Below are positions 8,401-9,437 of a stretch of 9,437 nucleotides of DNA, one piece after another. The notes beneath the pieces are model-generated. The model was given only the letters and a program-made list of their open reading frames with translations, had not been told where the DNA came from and did not search any database. Numbering within the stretch: the first letter of the stretch is position 1; the number at the start of each line of letters is the position of its first letter. The stretch is taken from positions 1 to 9,437 of the forward strand of contig UQIL01000044.1 of NCBI GenBank assembly GCA_900541025.1, given 5' to 3'. The stretch comes from an uncultured Collinsella sp. (GTDB lineage Bacteria; Actinomycetota; Coriobacteriia; Coriobacteriales; Coriobacteriaceae). The translations under genes were made by a program, and so were the position numbers.

Positions 8401-8837
8401 CCCGACTTGATGCTCATCTTGCCAGTCGCCTTGTCCAGAATCACGGTCGCCTTTCCACCGGTGATCTCGATAGTGTCACCCTTGTCGACAACCGTCGCGC
8501 TCGGCTTGCTGTAGGTATCCGAGGTGTCGGGCTGGGCCTGAATCTTAGCCGTGTGGGACTTGCTACGCGGCGTGGCATACTCAGAGAACTCGCCTTTGGG
8601 GTCGACATTGTAACGGAAAATGCCGTCCTCTAGAAATGTGATACGGCCCTTGATGCCGTCGGCGAAATCGATGTCGACGACGTTCGAGGCGGACTGAGAC
8701 ACGGTCGCCGAGTCGACGCCCTTAAGCGGCGTGGCAATCGCCTGCTGGGGGCTAGCGAACACGAGAGTCGCCGCTGTTGCGACGAGGACCGCGCTTCCCT
8801 TCACCCACCGTTTCGTAAAAATGGAATTCCTACGCAC
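2424..8837 (-). CDS. Cell-wall-anchored GH31 glycosidase, probable alpha-N-acetylgalactosaminidase
   Basis: A 2137-residue secreted surface enzyme. Domain order with approximate residues: signal peptide 1-35; GH31 N-terminal beta domain 45-275 (FFGGGTQNGRF, NPFYWTSDGYGVLRN); GH31 barrel 280-745; C-terminal beta domains to about 960; FN3 966-1050; CBM32 1052-1189; dockerin 1197-1262; cohesin-like 1270-1405; divergent CBM32-like 1412-1580; Big_2-like 1585-1674; FIVAR 1676-1745; CBM32 1752-1909; two FIVARs 1915-1985 and 1996-2060; low-complexity linker 2061-2101; IPVTG anchor 2102-2137. The likely nucleophile is Asp480 (TTLKTDVAW) and the likely acid/base is Asp531 (GIWTGDQYGG). This core and module set fit GH31 subfamily 18 enzymes, which remove alpha-linked GalNAc from mucin-type glycans; the substrate is inferred. 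The start is a GTG (8835-8837) with AAGGAG 5 bases upstream, directly before a typical signal peptide. The gene is monocistronic, with its own promoter region and terminator. The reading frame is intact. Confidence 0.93.
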   Translation of the reverse strand: MRRNSIFTKRWVKGSAVLVATAATLVFASPQQAIATPLKGVDSATVSQSASNVVDIDFADGIKGRITFLEDGIFRYNVDPKGEFSEYATPRSKSHTAKIQAQPDTSDTYSKPSATVVDKGDTIEITGGKATVILDKATGKMSIKSGDRVVVSESASLDLDKKGTVQTLAKAKSENFFGGGTQNGRFLHTNQTIAISNTNNWTDGGVASPNPFYWTSDGYGVLRNTFAEGSYDFGSTDASTVTTSHSENEFDAYYFVATNDGASNVATEMLQDYYKVTGNPVLLPEYGFYLGHLNAYNRDGWSTTSGQKKWETKGSKSSSEKGDVKYESGMATGYKLDGTLASETLNGEGPTVDTENMKATDFDRQFSARQVIDDYEDNDMPLGWFLPNDGYGAGYGQNGYYKTGGVNSDGTSSAERLNAVRANVDNLKKFTEYANSKGVSTGLWTQSNLEPDSNSETPWHLLRDFDAEVKTGGITTLKTDVAWVGSGYSFGLNGIKTAYDTVTTGANKRPNIITLDGWAGTQRFGGIWTGDQYGGNWEYIRFHIPTYIGQSLSGNPNIGSDMDGIFGGDPIISARDYQWKTFTPSMLDMDGWGTYRKSPMTHGDPYTGISRFYLKLKAQLMPYIYTSAASAANIDTGNGDTGLPMIRAMLLSDNSEYAASTSTQYQYMFGENFLVAPVYQDTQADDKGNDVRNGIYLPNYGTDDNPTIWIDYFSGKQYRGGQVLNNYDAPLWKLPLFVKANSIVPMYAENNNPEAVTETNTKGTDRSQRIVEFFATEGEGSFTQYEDDGSSIENKTTEDNAYGTIDNISYGDHVSTVFSSKATGGTATFTAAASQGSYSGYDSNRTTTFVANVSAKPASVIAKNGGTALNVTEVDSQEAFDAATPEAGQAVYFYNESPNLNHYGSDADSTEAEKGESFNDTKITTNPKVYVKFAKTDVAAAEQTLELGGFVNADATLAADRLNENLSAPANLAAPEDATTPTSIKLTWGKVDGATSYDLKVDGTVFAVGDAAEFTHTDLAYNSKHTYQIRSRNAEGYSRWSDVLAANSALDPWRNVPEAEKITWEGSIYGSHKADLAFDHEFQTSDGGFHSGGNDLGKALTVDYGRAYKLDKLEYYPRTDAGNGTVTKMRIETSLDGVHWTSQEVDWERSAACKTVTFDGAVAARYVRMTPLASVGNFFSASEIAIYKADGTDGFAVGSNLNKATISDGDFSNMKNYLGLENREPDTSTFDSQIRDHFADLNGNGVYDVYDYSFTMAGLDGGTKQKGKVAGKLAVIPSKTEVDAGDEITVDVYAADAKNVNALGALVNFKSDQFEFVSESISQDGSTAGMENLSREKVQFADGTQTINLAFANRGDGKLYNGTGAVASFKLKAKTAGKVELPSTSWLIGPACDALEFTSDGTVTMPDVPQPTVAEYGQDAFNITMTNDELTTDDGSNVEKLIQQKSYNALFDNDEGDNGFEFLWNWSGNWDSEGKLPSYVKLPTTMTFAFKTPSKLDAVEVVNRDGGNGTVQKIKAVVTFEDGSTQEFAGGEYDSFQARYAFGLSAENKGKKATKVEITPLEASGDQMLTLREINFNYTQGVEAIEGIELGKNQTEFFEGDVTLVDAKATPESAGYPYVTVESSDSSVVSVSAVQAGDSVNYYLRANKAGKATITVASVLDPSKTASYEVEVKAGVDTSALMAALSKAAGYSESVYTKDSYAALTAAVEAAQKLLDGGQGSYSKKDVADATTKIEKAIDGLKMRPVDEKKLINTPENRENVKVTGFSSEADYEGSNAVNALDGDEQTLWHSDYAYKTGMPQHLTVDLGRDYDLTDVTFLPRQDGGTNGDIFEAEVLVSDTADGYEMGTAASMGTFTFDNDGRVLTDRGDWKQMSFGAARGRYVTVKVLHAGGGSVDAYCSMAELKFYGAAVPDPVAKDDLTAAIEKVDAEVAAGDLKASDYTEASWTAFQNALASARAILSDENATQDEVDQALKALEDARDALEKTPVTPVENPTKKQLKALVKQAKETDTKGKTAESVKALTDAITYAEDVLGDENASDTQLQAAYDQLKLAIEGLKDADSGNQGGSGNQGSGNGSNGGSQAGKPAGDKAQGGKKNGSAIPVTGDQTAATVATVGGLGAIIAAIGAFFHRRSKAK
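2427..2534 (-). other. Cell-wall sorting signal (IPVTG, helix, basic tail)
   Basis: Residues 2102-2137 of the glycosidase: IPVTG followed by Asp-Gln, a hydrophobic Ala/Gly/Ile helix (about 2110-2130), and the basic tail HRRSKAK. This is the standard three-part sortase signal, with Ile in place of the first Leu of LPXTG. It follows a 41-residue Gly/Asn/Ser/Lys linker suited to crossing the cell wall. The sortase encoded at 629-1633 is a candidate processing enzyme. Confidence 0.92.
2658..3095 (-). other. Tandem FIVAR stalk domains
   Basis: Residues 1915-2060 hold two alpha-helical repeats of the FIVAR type. Each has the pattern of a Trp or Val-Lys then Ala-Leu-x-x-A helix, a DENA turn (ILSDENATQDEV, VLGDENASDTQL) and a closing L-x-x-A-x-x-x-L helix. 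A third, more distant FIVAR lies at 1676-1745 before the last CBM32. They probably act as a stalk holding the enzyme off the wall, or as partner-binding modules. Confidence 0.75.
3111..3584 (-). other. C-terminal CBM32 (F5/8 type C) domain
   Basis: Residues 1752-1909 show the discoidin pattern: NAVNALDGDEQTLWHSDY near the start, HLTVDLGRDYDLTDVTFLPRQ in the middle, RYVTVKVL and a closing AELKFYG strand. CBM32 modules commonly bind galactose or GalNAc/GlcNAc-type sugars on mucins. It sits between FIVAR domains. Confidence 0.85.
4098..4604 (-). other. Divergent CBM32-like beta-sandwich domain
   Basis: Residues 1412-1580 contain ALFDNDEGDNGFEFLWNWSG, a run resembling the 'LFDG... W' start of F5/8 type C domains, then MTFAFKTPSKLDAVEVVNRDGGNG and a final MLTLREINFNY strand. 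The typical RYV motif is replaced by ATKVEIT. It is probably a carbohydrate-binding module, but sugar-binding residues cannot be assigned. Confidence 0.55.
4623..5249 (-). other. Adjacent dockerin and cohesin-like domains
   Basis: Residues 1197-1262 form a dockerin-like module. Its second calcium loop is canonical: Asp1240, Asn1242, Asn1244, Asp1248 and Asp1251 at positions 1, 3, 5, 9 and 12 of DLNGNGVYDVYD. The first loop, ending NKATISDGDFSNMKNYLG, is degenerate. Residues 1270-1405 form a cohesin-like beta domain (LAVIPSKTEVDAGDEITVDV, ALVNFKSDQFEFVS, GAVASFKLKAKTAG). Cohesin-dockerin pairs hold enzymes together in cellulosomes and in the surface glycosidases of Clostridium perfringens. Here they may join several wall glycosidases. 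Confidence 0.75.
5271..5684 (-). other. First CBM32 (F5/8 type C) domain after FN3
   Basis: Residues 1052-1189 have the family pattern: DLAFDHEFQTSDGGFHSGG, ALTVDYGRAYKLDKLEYYPR, MRIETSLDGVHW, ARYVRMTPL and ASEIAIYK. It follows an FN3 domain (966-1050) and probably targets the enzyme to terminal Gal- or GalNAc-type sugars. Confidence 0.88.
6603..8000 (-). other. GH31 catalytic barrel
   Basis: Residues 280-745. Seen in order: PEYGFYLGHLNAYNRDGW at the first strand; a 70-residue polar insertion (about 300-370); PLGWFLPNDGYGAGYG; GVSTGLWTQSNLEP; the nucleophile strand TTLKTDVAW (Asp480); NIITLDGWAGTQRFGGIWTGDQ (Asp531 as acid/base); IGSDMDGIFGGDP; and the PMIRAMLL and YMFGENFLVAPVY end strands common to GH31. 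GH31 uses a retaining mechanism with two Asp residues. The insertion and the nucleophile context fit the alpha-GalNAcase branch better than alpha-glucosidases. That choice is from memory of the family, not a search. Confidence 0.8.
8733..8837 (-). other. Signal peptide of the GH31 glycosidase
   Basis: Residues 1-35: a basic start (MRRNSIFTKRWVKG), a hydrophobic core (SAVLVATAATLVFA), and a likely signal peptidase I site after AIA (residues 33-35). It supports export and the GTG start. Confidence 0.88.
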
Positions 8838-8842
8838 CTGGA

Positions 8843-8848
8843 CTCCTT
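8843..8848 (-). promoter_or_regulatory. Ribosome binding site of the GH31 gene
   Basis: AAGGAG (within GGAAGGAG, 8843-8850) on the minus strand, 5 bases before the GTG start at 8835-8837. There is no in-frame ATG nearby, so this site supports the GTG. Confidence 0.75.
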
Positions 8849-8908
8849 CCCTCCGACATGCGGAAGTGTCGCGGACGCGCGCCCCGCAGCATGGGCGAAC
8901 GCATCAAC

Positions 8909-8917
8909 GGGGGGGGG
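8909..8917. repeat. Nine-base G homopolymer in the GH31 leader
   Basis: A run of nine G on the + strand (nine C in the mRNA of the minus-strand gene). It lies 72 bases before the GTG start and about 20 bases downstream of the proposed -10 box. Such runs are prone to slippage. Confidence 0.9.
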
Positions 8918-8937
8918 TGTTCGGTACATTCCGTACA

Positions 8938-8965
8938 ATTGTCCCACCCGTTACCAAGGGGTCAA
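8938..8965 (-). promoter_or_regulatory. Candidate promoter of the GH31 gene
   Basis: On the minus strand, TTGACC (8960-8965, 5 of 6 matches to the -35 consensus) is followed after 16 bp by GACAAT (8938-8943, 4 of 6 to -10). Transcription would start near 8931, giving a leader of about 94 bases that includes the nine-G/C tract. The -10 is imperfect; ACAATT with 17 bp spacing is an alternative. Confidence 0.45.
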
Positions 8966-9167
8966 CTGGTAGTAACCAGATAGCCACCTATAAGGTTGAA
9001 TCAGCATACATGAGCAGTTGCGCAAATTAAGTTTGGAATTCTTCCAGCGGTATAAAAATGAACGTAGATGGCGAAGTGGGTCTAACCAACCATACCAATT
9101 GGTTCTCCAGCCAGATACCACTTAAGCATAGTTTTACTTGTTTAACTGGTATTACATAACCAATACC
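8964..9167. promoter_or_regulatory. Cluster of ACCA/TGGT repeats upstream of the GH31 promoter
   Basis: An AT-richer region with several short symmetric elements: CTGGT-agta-ACCAG (8966-8979), the perfect palindrome ACCAATTGGT (9094-9103), and GGTATT-8-AATACC (9148-9167). AACTGGTA occurs directly repeated at 8964-8971 and 9144-9151, and CCAGATA at 8976-8982 and 9111-9117. The first overlaps the proposed -35 box. This looks like binding sites for one or more regulators, possibly sugar-responsive. The regulator is not in view. Confidence 0.45.
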
Positions 9168-9225
9168 TTTCCTCGGAAAACGGGCTTCGCGAATTATCCT
9201 GAGGGAAAGTCGTATCCGCCACCCC

Positions 9226-9262
9226 GCGACCCACCGGGAATTACCATGACGTACTTTGGCTG
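9226..9262 (+). repeat. Copy 2 of the 37-bp dispersed repeat
   Basis: Matches 2320-2356 at 32 of 37 ungapped positions, in the same orientation. The related blocks GCTTCGC (9184-9190) and AAAGTCGT (9206-9213) precede it, as in copy 1 but with different spacing. Its left end, CGCGACCCACC (9225-9235), is also complementary to 9295-9306 with one bulged base. Confidence 0.75.
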
Positions 9263-9359
9263 TTTTTGGTTGGAATGGAAGGTTGACGGAGGGTGGTGGG
9301 GTCGCGCGCGCAGACGTGGTGTAAGAGCGTCCTGAGGTCCGTCGCTGCAAGTCCCGATG

Positions 9360-9437
9360 TTACTCCTTCTTGAGGCCGCGCCTCTCGACTATCTCGTCCA
9401 CTATCTCCCTGGCGCGCCGCCCGAGCGCGCGGCGCCT
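9360..9437 (-). CDS. C-terminal end of an unidentified basic protein (partial)
   Basis: An open minus-strand frame runs in from the right edge and ends with TAA at 9360-9362. The visible 25 residues start RRRALGRRAREI and end RRGLKKE: a strongly basic, probably helical tail. Both Ile codons are ATA and three Arg codons are AGG, unlike the glycosidase and purE, which use ATC/ATT and CGN. This suggests a gene of different origin, if it is real. There is no clear terminator after it, apart from the imperfect inverted repeat at 9225-9306. The family cannot be told from this fragment. Confidence 0.45.
   Translation of the reverse strand, partial: RRRALGRRAREIVDEIVERRGLKKE

Noticed and set aside
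9138..9335. Plus-strand open frame of 65 codons, including a possible small Trp-rich peptide starting at the ATG in the 37-bp repeat
   Set aside because: The equivalent ATG frame in the other repeat copy stops after five codons (MTYVG), so coding is not conserved and the similarity is better explained by a DNA repeat.
9027..9350. Minus-strand open frame of 107 codons upstream of the glycosidase
   Set aside because: It crosses the 37-bp repeat and the ACCA/TGGT cluster, has no convincing RBS, no recognisable motif and atypical composition.
9411..9437. GC-rich palindromic bases at the right edge (around GGCGCGCC)
   Set aside because: They fall inside the probable Arg-rich coding frame and are explained by repeated CGC/GCG codons.

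Overview
The window looks like chromosomal DNA of a high-GC, Gram-positive gut actinobacterium, most likely a Coriobacteriia member of the Collinsella type. This is inferred from three things: strongly GC-biased codon use, a class B sortase together with a surface protein carrying an LPXTG-like anchor, and a mucin-glycosidase domain architecture. No rRNA or other taxonomic marker is present, so the genus is only a suggestion.

Layout, left to right. Positions 2-73 hold the last codons of a probable + strand gene. Its stop codon touches a perfect 15-bp hairpin (73-108), which lies between convergent genes. Then come minus-strand genes, transcribed in the order purE, class B sortase, MoaE-like protein (2134 down to 144). 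They have short gaps of 36 and about 68 nt and good Shine-Dalgarno sites, so one transcript is plausible. The 290-base gap at 2135-2423 contains the purE promoter region with a small palindrome over its -10, a very long GC-rich inverted repeat, one copy of a 37-bp repeat, and the terminator of the next gene.

Most of the window (2424-8837, minus strand) is one gene of 2137 codons. It encodes a secreted, cell-wall-anchored family GH31 glycoside hydrolase. The domain order is: signal peptide, GH31 N-domain, GH31 barrel, C-terminal beta domains, FN3, CBM32, dockerin, cohesin-like, divergent CBM32-like, Ig-like (Big_2), FIVAR, CBM32, two FIVARs, Gly/Ser/Asn linker, IPVTG sorting signal. The catalytic core resembles the GH31 alpha-N-acetylgalactosaminidases (subfamily 18 type), so removal of alpha-GalNAc from mucin O-glycans is the best guess.

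Upstream of this gene lie about 520 non-coding bases. They contain a promoter candidate, a nine-G tract in the predicted leader, a cluster of ACCA/TGGT inverted and direct repeats, and a second copy of the 37-bp repeat in the same orientation, so that the glycosidase gene is bracketed by direct repeats. The right edge holds the C-terminal 25 codons of another minus-strand gene with unusual AGG and ATA codons.

How the parts may work together: the sortase could attach the IPVTG-bearing glycosidase to the wall, and the dockerin and cohesin-like modules could join it to other surface glycosidases. The purE and MoaE-like genes are housekeeping or cofactor genes with no obvious link to glycan use. 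I found no CRISPR array, tRNA, rRNA or transposase.
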